Of a DNA stretch of 13,628 nucleotides, positions 1 through 7,032 are shown piece after piece. The DNA is from Oscillospiraceae bacterium. GTDB lineage: Bacteria > Bacillota > Clostridia > Oscillospirales > Ruminococcaceae. The stretch covers positions 1 through 13,628 of the forward strand of contig JAITFV010000019.1 in NCBI GenBank assembly GCA_031281115.1, read 5' to 3'. The position numbers and the translations under genes were made by a program. Within the stretch, counting starts at the first letter, position 1. Every line of letters starts with the position of its first letter. The notes under the pieces are model-generated. The model was not told the DNA's origin, ran no database searches, and saw only the letters and a list, made by a program, of their open reading frames with translations.

Positions 1-160
1 TTCATATTTTCATTAAGTCCTTTCTTCACCAACGAAGAATGAAAACAACGTTTTCCCCGTTTCAGCCGTATTTTGTTTCAAACTTATTTTCATTAAGTCC
101 TTTCTTCACCAACGAAGAATGAAAACAACGTTTTCCCCGTTTCAGCCGTATTTTGTTTCA
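1..160 (-). repeat. Tandem 80-bp leader repeat (two copies)
   Basis: Two copies of a 76-bp unit lie at 5-80 and 85-160 (period 80) and are identical across the unit. A diverged third copy lies at 5315-5415, directly upstream of the LplC-type permease. Read on the minus strand, each unit ends with GAAGAAAGGACTTAATG, which holds a good ribosome binding site. In the left copy this continues to an ATG at 4-2, matching the permease start in copy 3, so the next operon gene probably begins at the window edge. Each unit also contains the inverted repeat GAAAAC-AAC-GTTTTC (41-55 and 121-135). The exact identity implies a recent duplication or an assembly artefact. Confidence 0.9.
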
Positions 161-188
161 TTTTAAGCTAATCGAGTATACTTCAGCA

Positions 189-2459
189 TTATAGTTTTAA
201 CTCCGGTACTTTACCCTCTTCAACAGTAACAGATTTATTGCCGACTGTAATTGTATTTCCGCTGCGAACCGCTTTAACAATAAGCTTATCGCTGCCTTTA
301 ATGTCGGGAATAACACAGTTTGTTTCGCCGTCTTTTGACATATAAAACCGAAGTGTCGCACCTTCCGCATAGTCATAGTCGGGGCGGCTGTCAACATTGC
401 CCATTGCTAAAATTGTTCCGTCCCTGACATAAATCGGCATTGAGAAGTAGTCGTATTTTTCTTTGTACCAGCGGCCGCCTTCGCGGATTTCTCCCGAAAG
501 TAAGTGCGTCCAAACGCCGTCAGGCAGGTAGTAATCCACCTCGCCGCTTTCATCGAAAATAGGCGCAACTAATAAACTGTCACCGAACATATATTGCCTG
601 TCAAGATAATCGCAGGCAGGGTCATTCGCGCCGAATTCAAATGCCATCGGGCGCATTACCGGAATCCCTGTTTTGTGCGCTTTTACCGCCATCGCGAACA
701 GATACGGCATTAATCTGCATTTTAATTTAATAAACGCGGCAAGCACTTCGCTCGCTTCATCGTCATACGCCCACGGCACACGGTAGCTTTGCGAGCCGTG
801 GAGTCTCGTGTGTGTCGAAAACGCGCCGAAACCAATCCAGCGTTTATAAACGTCGGCGGTCGCAGTCATTTCAAAGCCGCCGATATCGTGGCTCCAGAAC
901 GAAAACCCGCTCATCGCGAACGACAGCCCGCCTCTAAGCGACTCTGCCATTGACGGGAAGTTTGCAGAATTATCGCCGCCCCAGTGCGCAGGGAACATTT
1001 GCCCGCCTGCGTGTGCGCTACGAGCAAACAAGACAGCTTCTCCCTCGCCTTTAACTTCGCGGAGTAAGTTAAACACGCATTCATTGTAAATATGCGAGTA
1101 GTAATTGTGCATACCTACGGGGTCTGCACCGTTGTGGTAAATAACGTCAATCGGGATTCTCTCGCCGAAGTCGGTCTTAAAGCAGTCTACGCCCATGTCA
1201 AGCAGAGTACGCAGCTTATCGGTATACCACTTTGCGGCGGCAGGATTCGTGAAGTCTACAATACCTATGCCGGGCTGCCAGTGATCCATTTGCTTAACGC
1301 CTTTGCCGTCGGCGCGCATGAGGTAATAGCCGTTTTCCAAGCCCTCGCGGAAAAACTTCGTTCCCTGCGCGATGTACGGGTTAATCCAAACGCAGATTTT
1401 AAGTCCTTTTTCCTCTTTATAACGTTTCAGCATACCGCGTACATCCGGGAAAACTTCACTGTCCCACTCCATATCGCACCAGCGCAGCGCCTTCATCCAG
1501 AAGCAGTCAAAGTGGAATACACTCAGCGGTATATCGCGCTCTGCCATGCCGTCTATGAAACTTGATGTAGTTTTCTCATCGTAGTTAGTTGTGAACGAAG
1601 TTGAAAGCCATAGCCCGAACGACCATGCGGGGGGCAGTGCGGGACGACCTGTTACGCTTGTATAGCTTGTAAGTATTTCTGCGGGAGTTTCGCCGTATAT
1701 AACCTGGAAGCGGAGCTCTTCGCCGGGAACGGAGAAGCCGGTGTAAGACACTTTTTCGCTTGCTACCTCAAAAGAAACACTGGAAGTATGGTCAACATAA
1801 ACACCGTAGTTCCGGTTAGTCACGTAGAAAGGCACGTTCTTATAGGAAATCTGCGACGATGTTCCGCCGTCCTCGTTCCAAATATCGATGCTCTGTCCAT
1901 TCTTGACAAACGCGCTGAACCGCTCGCCAAGCCCATATACGCACTCACCCACACCGAGGGATAATTCCGCTACCATATAGGGTTTATAATCAGCTAACAG
2001 GTAGTTCTCTTTCGGGAGCATTGTGGATTTTTTGCGTTTGTATTTCATGTAACCGATATTGCGGAAGCCGCAGGATGTTAATACTTTTCCTCCCGCTTCA
2101 AATGTAAAGCCGAAGTTCTCGCGGTCTACGCGAACGGTCATTTTGCCGGCTGTCATTACGGCTTCTTTGTCCGTAATTTTAATATCGGCGGGACAAGGAG
2201 AGCTGTTTTTGGGAAGTACGGGTTCCTTGCCGTCGTAACCCTCAAAGTGACAGCATTTTACGCCGATTGTGTTCTCGTTGACCGATGTAAATTCGATGGT
2301 GAGTGTAGGTACATCTACGGATGCCCCGCGGGCATAAATCGGGCGGGAGGGGCAGATTAAACGCATACAGCCGTTATCTGCCTCAACTGCATACGCCTGC
2401 ATTGCGTACATTTCGTTAGCATCTTCGCTGCGAAGCCAATAACCTTCGGTAAATTTCAT
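189..2459 (-). CDS. yicI: GH31 alpha-xylosidase, YicI-like
   Basis: A 756-residue protein that follows E. coli YicI (772 aa) almost end to end. It should release alpha-linked xylose from the non-reducing ends of isoprimeverose and xyloglucan oligosaccharides. The catalytic nucleophile is Asp430 in CFKTDFGERIP and the acid/base is Asp496 in HWGGD. YicI residues linked to xylose preference appear conserved: Phe289 in TSFTTNYDE, Cys319-Phe320 in FHFDCFWMK, and Lys428. The order is an N-terminal beta-sandwich, the (beta/alpha)8 barrel (about 275-600), then C-terminal beta domains. No signal peptide is visible, so it is cytoplasmic. The start is supported by AAAGGAG eight bases upstream. It is the last complete gene of the operon and would act on oligosaccharides imported by the neighbouring transporter. 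A general alpha-glucosidase role is less likely. Confidence 0.93.
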   Translation of the reverse strand: MKFTEGYWLRSEDANEMYAMQAYAVEADNGCMRLICPSRPIYARGASVDVPTLTIEFTSVNENTIGVKCCHFEGYDGKEPVLPKNSSPCPADIKITDKEAVMTAGKMTVRVDRENFGFTFEAGGKVLTSCGFRNIGYMKYKRKKSTMLPKENYLLADYKPYMVAELSLGVGECVYGLGERFSAFVKNGQSIDIWNEDGGTSSQISYKNVPFYVTNRNYGVYVDHTSSVSFEVASEKVSYTGFSVPGEELRFQVIYGETPAEILTSYTSVTGRPALPPAWSFGLWLSTSFTTNYDEKTTSSFIDGMAERDIPLSVFHFDCFWMKALRWCDMEWDSEVFPDVRGMLKRYKEEKGLKICVWINPYIAQGTKFFREGLENGYYLMRADGKGVKQMDHWQPGIGIVDFTNPAAAKWYTDKLRTLLDMGVDCFKTDFGERIPIDVIYHNGADPVGMHNYYSHIYNECVFNLLREVKGEGEAVLFARSAHAGGQMFPAHWGGDNSANFPSMAESLRGGLSFAMSGFSFWSHDIGGFEMTATADVYKRWIGFGAFSTHTRLHGSQSYRVPWAYDDEASEVLAAFIKLKCRLMPYLFAMAVKAHKTGIPVMRPMAFEFGANDPACDYLDRQYMFGDSLLVAPIFDESGEVDYYLPDGVWTHLLSGEIREGGRWYKEKYDYFSMPIYVRDGTILAMGNVDSRPDYDYAEGATLRFYMSKDGETNCVIPDIKGSDKLIVKAVRSGNTITVGNKSVTVEEGKVPELKL

Positions 2460-2494
2460 AGTTAAACTCCTTTATGTTTATACTAAAATCCAAT

Positions 2495-2600
2495 AGTTTT
2501 AGGGATGGCGCTGTTGCAACAGCGCGGAACCCTGTTATCCATTTCTTAAATGGATAACAGTATTAAATTGAAGGGCGGGCGTTAAAGCCCGCCCACGTAG
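2495..2600 (-). repeat. Triple-hairpin intergenic element
   Basis: The gap between the solute-binding protein stop and the GH31 start holds three consecutive perfect inverted repeats: GGGCGGGC/GCCCGCCC with a 6-nt loop (2573-2594), CTGTTATCCATTT/AAATGGATAACAG with a 3-nt loop (2532-2560), and the palindrome GCGCTGTTGCAACAGCGC (2508-2525). In the minus-strand transcript none is followed by a good U-run, so readthrough into GH31 is expected. Stem-loops after solute-binding protein genes commonly stabilise the upstream message, which is the role I infer. The 16-base segment at 2502-2517 recurs with one mismatch at 6956-6971. Confidence 0.75.
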
Positions 2601-2610
2601 AATTGCGGTC

Positions 2611-4353
2611 CTATTGTCCTGCTCTGACTCTGTCCTCATGTTCTCTGCGGATTTGTGCCTGTTCCATAGTCCACAGGGTACACTCTTCGTAGCCATATGC
2701 ATGCGTCAGACTTATCATCTCCGCTACAATCGAGTCGAATTCTTCGTCGCTTCCCGCATAAATCGCTCTCCACGAACCCTGCTGAATTGCGTTTTTTACC
2801 TGCTCCCATACCATTTCTAAATTGGAATCACGTCTTGCCATTGCGAACGGCGTGCCGATTGAAACAGCTACTTTTCCTTCATTGCGGAGGAACTCGTCGG
2901 CAGTAACCGTTCCCGACCAGTCGCGCCAGGATTGTTCAATAGGCGTTACAGGTTTATTAAGAATCGTGCTGTCCCAGTGCTTCCAGTTGAATGTTTCGCC
3001 GCCTGCGGAATCGGGGTTCACGGCATCGCGGGAGAATGTTGTGTTATTATGCTGGAATTCACCTTCGCGGTAAGGCTGCTCAACACCCTTGAAAACAATC
3101 GGCGTTCTCTTGTCCCCGTCATGAACAAGAAAACCGACGTCAGTTAAGTAGGGATTCCCGTTCTCGTCATAATCCCACGTAACGCCCTGCGGTCCGTAAT
3201 TGAACCACATTACGCCTTCGGGAGTGCTGAACCAGTTGATGATTTCCATGCACAGTTCGGGATAACTGGTTTTTGCGCCGATTGTCCAAACTCTGCCGCC
3301 GCCGTAAACGTTAAGCCCTTCAACAAGATTCATTTGGTTTGCCGCGGGTATACATTTTAAGGCTCTGCCCGCTTCTAAATTTTCGGGGCTGTTGAAATCC
3401 TCTGCAACAAAGGTGAAAATATTCCAGAACGAGACGCCGTTCTTATACTTCATTGCCGCATCATCGAAACGCTGTGTCATAGAGTCAGGGTCATAAAGCC
3501 CCATTTGGAACAGTGTGTTGTAGAATTTCAGGCAGCGGATATACCAGCCGTCGGGTTCAAGCGCGCCCTCGAACTCCTGCGTTATAACGTTATAAAGCCC
3601 GAAGCCGAACTCTTCCCAGCCGTACAGAGCGGCTGTGGATTTAACCATCATAACCATATCGCCGTCCCAGCAGGGGAAAGAGGAAACGCCGTAGGTTGCG
3701 CGGCCGTCCTCCGTAAACGGCTCAAGCGCTTTCATCTGCGCCAATATATCAATATAATCTTCTAAATCGTTAATCGGAGGCATTCCAAGCTCTAAGTATA
3801 AATCCCAGCGCAGGTAGGGGTAGTAAATATGCGCCTGGTGGTCATCCGCATCCAACGCTACGTCAAAGCCGAAACCGTAAAGCGAGCCGCCGGATATATC
3901 GCGGTTCTTTTGCAGTGCGTACGGCATATTTTCGTAAATATAAGGACCGTAATTTTGTACTAAATCGTCCTCTTCCCAGTCGAACAGCAGTCCTTCGGAT
4001 ACGGCTTCCTGATATTGGTTGCCATCACTGCCGAAAATGACTATGTCGCCGAGGTTTCCGCTCGCCTTTCGTGTGGCGAAAGTTCCGTCCATCTCGTTGA
4101 CAACAGTGATTCTGACGCCGAACCTCTCTTCAAGAATCTGACCTGCCCACCCGCCCTGCACTCCTGCGAAGTTTGCGGTTTGCGAGTAAATAACAAGGTC
4201 GACTAAATCGCCGTCGCCGCCTGTGTTACGAGCGGTGCCGTCACCATCAGCATCTCTTAAATCGCCGCCGCCCGTACCCATAGTTTCTGTGCAAGCAGCA
4301 AACAGCGAAAGCGTCATCATCAATGCCAATAGAAGCGCAAATTTTCTTTTCAT
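2611..4353 (-). CDS. Extracellular solute-binding lipoprotein of an Lpl-type carbohydrate ABC transporter
   Basis: A 580-residue lipoprotein. Residues 1-20 form a signal peptide ending in the lipobox LFAAC, with Cys21 as the acylated residue, followed by a flexible Gly/Asp-rich linker (about 22-50). The rest has the layout of large family-1 solute-binding proteins (LplA/LipO/YtcQ type, usually 500-580 aa), including the typical segment YLRWDLYLELGMPP and an aromatic-rich C-terminal half expected to bind a glycan. It should capture oligosaccharides outside the membrane and pass them to the two permeases encoded just upstream; xyloglucan fragments are inferred from the flanking enzymes. The start is supported by AGGAGGG seven bases upstream. 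The permease stop is 51 bp away, so the genes are cotranscribed. Confidence 0.9.
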   Translation of the reverse strand: MKRKFALLLALMMTLSLFAACTETMGTGGGDLRDADGDGTARNTGGDGDLVDLVIYSQTANFAGVQGGWAGQILEERFGVRITVVNEMDGTFATRKASGNLGDIVIFGSDGNQYQEAVSEGLLFDWEEDDLVQNYGPYIYENMPYALQKNRDISGGSLYGFGFDVALDADDHQAHIYYPYLRWDLYLELGMPPINDLEDYIDILAQMKALEPFTEDGRATYGVSSFPCWDGDMVMMVKSTAALYGWEEFGFGLYNVITQEFEGALEPDGWYIRCLKFYNTLFQMGLYDPDSMTQRFDDAAMKYKNGVSFWNIFTFVAEDFNSPENLEAGRALKCIPAANQMNLVEGLNVYGGGRVWTIGAKTSYPELCMEIINWFSTPEGVMWFNYGPQGVTWDYDENGNPYLTDVGFLVHDGDKRTPIVFKGVEQPYREGEFQHNNTTFSRDAVNPDSAGGETFNWKHWDSTILNKPVTPIEQSWRDWSGTVTADEFLRNEGKVAVSIGTPFAMARRDSNLEMVWEQVKNAIQQGSWRAIYAGSDEEFDSIVAEMISLTHAYGYEECTLWTMEQAQIRREHEDRVRAGQ

Positions 4354-4404
4354 AAAAAACCCTCCTGATAAATTTATTTTAATTATTGATTATTGTATTG
4401 TTCA

Positions 4405-5319
4405 TCATCCTTTTACTGCGCCGAGCATTAAACCTTTTTGGAAATATCGCTGCATAAACGGGTAAACAAACAAAATAGGAATAATAGTCGCCATCGCTAC
4501 CGTAAGCGATATAACGCGGATGTCGAGGGCTTCCGCGCCTACGGAGCCTTCCCTCATTCGCGTTTCAATATCCGATGCGTTGGTTTGCAGATACAGATAG
4601 AGCCTGTGCTGCAGGGTGAAGAGGCTCGGGTTTCCGCCCATCAGGATAATAGAGTCCATGAACGAATTCCAGTGGCCGACAGCGCCGAAAACAGTAATAG
4701 TCGCAAGTATCGTCTTACAAAGCGGGAATATAATCCTTCTGAAGGTTGTAAAATATCCCGCGCCGTCCATGAACGCGCTTTCTTCAAGTTCTTTCGGCAA
4801 TGATTCAATATAGGTTTTAACCAAGATAATGTTAAAAGGCTGAACGATTGCGGGGATAATATAACCCCAAAAATTGTTGGTCAAACCTAACATCTGTATG
4901 TTCACGAACCATGGAATTAGCCCCGCATTAAAGTACATCGTAATAATGATGAACCGATAGATGAACTTCCGTCCGAACATAGCGGTTTTCGTCACTAAGT
5001 ATCCCACAAATGCGGATGCGAGGACCATCGTAACGGTTCCTAAGACTGTGCGGGCGATTGAAATAAACGCTGCTCTGCCAAGCTCGTTTACTGCGAGCAG
5101 CGCTATGTAATTATCAAAATGCAAGCCCTGCGGAAAGAGGTTGATACGCCCTACCGCTACCAAGCTGTTATCGCTGATAGTATTAATAAACAAATAATAA
5201 AAAGGAAAAATGCAGATTAATGTAAACAGGGTGAAGAATGTACCGTTAATAATACCGAAAGCGCGGTCGCCGGAGCTTGTTCCGAATTTGCTTTTTCTGA
5301 CTGCCGTCTTCATGTTCAT
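4405..5319 (-). CDS. Carbohydrate ABC transporter permease, LplC/YtcP (MalG-type)
   Basis: A 304-residue inner-membrane permease with about six hydrophobic helices. The EAA loop that contacts the ATPase is plain: EELEESAFMDGAGYFTTFRR. The C-terminal sequence YFQKGLMLGAVKG is typical of the LplC/YtcP group of binding-protein-dependent sugar permeases. I choose the ATG at 5319 (MNMKTAV) because AAAGGA lies 12 bases upstream and family N-termini fit; the reading frame stays open to a TTG at 5367, inside the leader repeat. It pairs with the LplB-type permease encoded 109 bp upstream and the lipoprotein encoded downstream. No ATP-binding subunit is present; systems of this type usually share an MsmK/UgpC-like ATPase encoded elsewhere. 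Confidence 0.93.
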   Translation of the reverse strand: MNMKTAVRKSKFGTSSGDRAFGIINGTFFTLFTLICIFPFYYLFINTISDNSLVAVGRINLFPQGLHFDNYIALLAVNELGRAAFISIARTVLGTVTMVLASAFVGYLVTKTAMFGRKFIYRFIIITMYFNAGLIPWFVNIQMLGLTNNFWGYIIPAIVQPFNIILVKTYIESLPKELEESAFMDGAGYFTTFRRIIFPLCKTILATITVFGAVGHWNSFMDSIILMGGNPSLFTLQHRLYLYLQTNASDIETRMREGSVGAEALDIRVISLTVAMATIIPILFVYPFMQRYFQKGLMLGAVKG

Positions 5320-5415
5320 ATTTTCATTAAATCCTTTCTTCACCAACAGAGAACAGCTTCGTTTCAAAACGAAGCGAAAGCAACGTTTTCTCCGTTTCAG
5401 TAGTATTTTGTTTCA
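5315..5415 (-). repeat. Diverged third copy of the 80-bp leader, with extra hairpin
   Basis: This stretch matches the tandem units at 5-80 and 85-160 at both ends and in the core but is 21 bp longer. The extra material includes a perfect hairpin, GCTTCGTTT-CA-AAACGAAGC (5356-5375). On the minus strand it ends in GAAGAAAGGATTTAATGAAAATATG, so it supplies the ribosome binding site for the LplC-type permease. The 21-bp difference keeps an overlapping small reading frame intact: TTG start at 5417, SD-like GGGAG upstream, ending in TAATG. Whether that frame is translated is unknown. Confidence 0.8.
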
Positions 5416-5428
5416 AGCTTCCATCTCC

Positions 5429-5836
5429 CTACACAATAGTTTCGCCGCGCAGCCATTTAGAGGCGCGGTTCGCTGTAAACAGCAGCGTTACGCTGATGAT
5501 TGTTTTAAACATTCCGACTATGGTGGCGAGCGGTATATTCGGAGAGTCTGCACCGATTCCCGTGTTGAAAATGTATAAATCCAGCACCTCAATCGTTTGC
5601 CTGTTCATATGATTTTCAAAGACAAAATACTGCTCCATGCCGTTCGATAGTATATTTGCAATTGACAGCAGTAAAAGCACAAAGAAAGTGGAAAGCAAGC
5701 CCGGAACAGTAATGTGCCACATTCGGCGGAAGCGGCCCGCACCGTCAACTGTCGCGGCTTCATAAAGCTGCGGGTCAATACTTGAAATGCCCGCGATGTA
5801 AATAATCGCACTCCATCCAAGCCCTTTCCACGTTCC
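5429..5836 (-). CDS. LplB-type permease, C-terminal part (after frameshift)
   Basis: This frame carries the C-terminal third of the permease that starts at 6878. It contains TWKGLGWSAIIYIAGISS, the EAA motif LYEAATVDGAGRFRRMW, and the last membrane helices, ending ASKWLRGETIV. It joins the upstream part if the GGGG run at 5835-5838 is read as GGG, giving KMWLGTWKGLGW and a continuous protein of 482 residues. The join is so clean that the coding content must have been one gene until very recently, or still is, with a base-calling or assembly error. The first internal ATG is at 5722, but starting there would cut the EAA motif, so independent translation is unlikely to give a working protein. 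Confidence 0.85.
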   Translation of the reverse strand, partial: GTWKGLGWSAIIYIAGISSIDPQLYEAATVDGAGRFRRMWHITVPGLLSTFFVLLLLSIANILSNGMEQYFVFENHMNRQTIEVLDLYIFNTGIGADSPNIPLATIVGMFKTIISVTLLFTANRASKWLRGETIV

Positions 5837-6878
5837 CCAGCCACATTTTGAGCCAGATATTGCTGTCGCTCATGAGGTGAGCGGGACCGGGAAGAGAGTT
5901 GATGATTCCGAGATTTGCAAGCATCCAGTTGAAGAAACCTTCTGTGGAAAATATAGCGAAAGCTACGCTGTATACTAATATCCAGCTGATAAAGTTCGGA
6001 ATCGTGGTTAATGTCTGAACCGTGCGTCTCGGTCTGTTCGCTTTCATTTCCGCAAGGAAAATCGCAAAAACCATCGGAAGCCATGAAGTGGCTATACCGA
6101 TTCCGCTCATCGCGAAAGTATTCCGAAGCACCCGCGGTATATCCATACGAACGCCGCTGTTCGTGAAAAGGAACCTGAACCAAAATAACGGGTCGGCTTC
6201 AAGTTCTGCCGGGCTTTGAAATGCGTAGCGCCAGCCGAAGAGCGGTAAATAGGAAAACAACGCGACTAAAATCAAAAATGGCAACATCATCAAAAACAGC
6301 CTGTATTTGGCTTCCATCGTCATTTTTGCGCTTTTTTCCGGTTTAGGCAGCGCGAACCACGAAACGGCAGACAGAATTATAACCAGCGCGAACATGATGT
6401 AAAACACATTGATTCCGGTCGGCATCACGGGGCTGACACGATGCGGTTCGGCTATAGAGGACAACATTCCGTACACCGAACGCAGTACGGTAATGCCTGC
6501 GATTCCTACAACCGAGGAAGCTGCCGCGATTATTGCGCCGAAACGGCGCATTTTTAAGCTCCCCAAACTGAAACACGCAGCGGCTCCGAGACCTATTATA
6601 GCAAATCCCGCAATCAGCGAACCCACGTATATAGTTGATACCATTGACTGTTCAAGTCCCCAGTGGGCATTGCGCGGGAGCAGGGCGCGCTCGAAGTGTG
6701 CGCCCGTTGTTGAAGGAGAAATCGCGGAGGTGAACAGCGAGTAATTATCGGAAATAAGCTCGCTGACACGTGCGGGGTTCAAAATCGGCAAAAACGCCGC
6801 TAAACACACCCCGACTATGATTACTCTGAGTATAAGCACCAACGCCGCCGAAGGGCGCGCTTTTTGGCTGTCAGTCAT
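5775..6878 (-). CDS. LplB-type carbohydrate permease, N-terminal part with four-helix extension (frameshifted)
   Basis: It encodes about 348 residues of the intact protein, then leaves frame at 5835-5838 and stops at 5775. Residues from about 190 match the LplB/MalF-type core: KYRLFLMMLP and YLPLFGW in the first core helix, then TTIPNFISWI. Ahead of this is an extra region of about 190 residues with four hydrophobic segments (about 11-33, 80-103, 112-132, 156-177); usual LplB proteins (about 290-320 aa) lack it. I choose the ATG at 6878 because GGAGGAAGGAG lies just upstream; the frame also stays open to 6992. The gene follows the GH5 enzyme and precedes the LplC partner. With the frameshift, transport by this system would fail unless the extra base is an error. 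Confidence 0.85.
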   Translation of the reverse strand: MTDSQKARPSAALVLILRVIIVGVCLAAFLPILNPARVSELISDNYSLFTSAISPSTTGAHFERALLPRNAHWGLEQSMVSTIYVGSLIAGFAIIGLGAAACFSLGSLKMRRFGAIIAAASSVVGIAGITVLRSVYGMLSSIAEPHRVSPVMPTGINVFYIMFALVIILSAVSWFALPKPEKSAKMTMEAKYRLFLMMLPFLILVALFSYLPLFGWRYAFQSPAELEADPLFWFRFLFTNSGVRMDIPRVLRNTFAMSGIGIATSWLPMVFAIFLAEMKANRPRRTVQTLTTIPNFISWILVYSVAFAIFSTEGFFNWMLANLGIINSLPGPAHLMSDSNIWLKMWLGNVERAWMECDYLHRGHFKY

Positions 6879-6894
6879 AATTATGACCACTCCT

Positions 6895-6909
6895 TCCTCC
6901 TGAGGAGGA
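6895..6909 (-). promoter_or_regulatory. Palindrome containing the Shine-Dalgarno of the LplB-type permease
   Basis: The sequence TCCTCCT-G-AGGAGGA is a perfect inverted repeat. On the minus strand the downstream half is AGGAGGA, part of the ribosome binding site for the start at 6878, and the upstream half is its complement. Local pairing could hide part of the site, although the second AAGGAG (6890-6895) stays free and the centre is too tight for all seven pairs to form at once. Confidence 0.4.
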
Positions 6910-6921
6910 TTGGTGCCGATA

Positions 6922-7032
6922 CTGTTTCTGAACAAACGTTGTCTGTTCAGAAACAGGGATTGCGCTGTTGCGAGTTCATTTTTGAGGCACAAACCGGCGG
7001 GTTTGAAAGAAATCTAAAGATTTCTTTCAAAC
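6922..7032 (-). repeat. Double-hairpin intergenic element after the GH5 gene
   Basis: Directly after the GH5 stop codon lies a perfect 15-bp inverted repeat, GTTTGAAAGAAATCT/AGATTTCTTTCAAAC with a 2-nt centre (7001-7032). A second one, CTGTTTCTGAACA/TGTTCAGAAACAG with a 9-nt loop (6922-6956), sits nearer the permease. Neither is followed by a U-run in the minus-strand transcript, so they look like processing or stability elements and not terminators. Between them, 6956-6971 repeats 2502-2517 of the other hairpin cluster with one mismatch. Confidence 0.7.

Noticed and set aside
41..55. Catabolite repression (cre) site
   Set aside because: GAAAAC-AAC-GTTTTC has a three-base spacer and lacks the central CG of a cre; it lies in a translated leader repeat far from the promoter.
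1092..1565. 157-codon plus-strand ORF
   Set aside because: It lies entirely antisense to the GH31 gene, whose protein matches a known family end to end; it has no ribosome binding site and no family signature.
2573..2594. Terminator of the solute-binding protein gene
   Set aside because: The GC-rich stem is followed on the minus strand by TTCAATTTAATA, not a U-run, and GH31 has no separate promoter.
5820..5850. Programmed ribosomal frameshifting in the permease
   Set aside because: There is only a GGGG run, with no heptameric slippery motif, stimulatory hairpin or upstream SD-like stimulator; a base insertion or sequencing error is simpler.
5605..6183. 192-codon minus-strand ORF across the permease frameshift
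   Set aside because: It is in the third frame and its translation is basic and low in hydrophobic helices, unlike the permease frames that cover the same bases.
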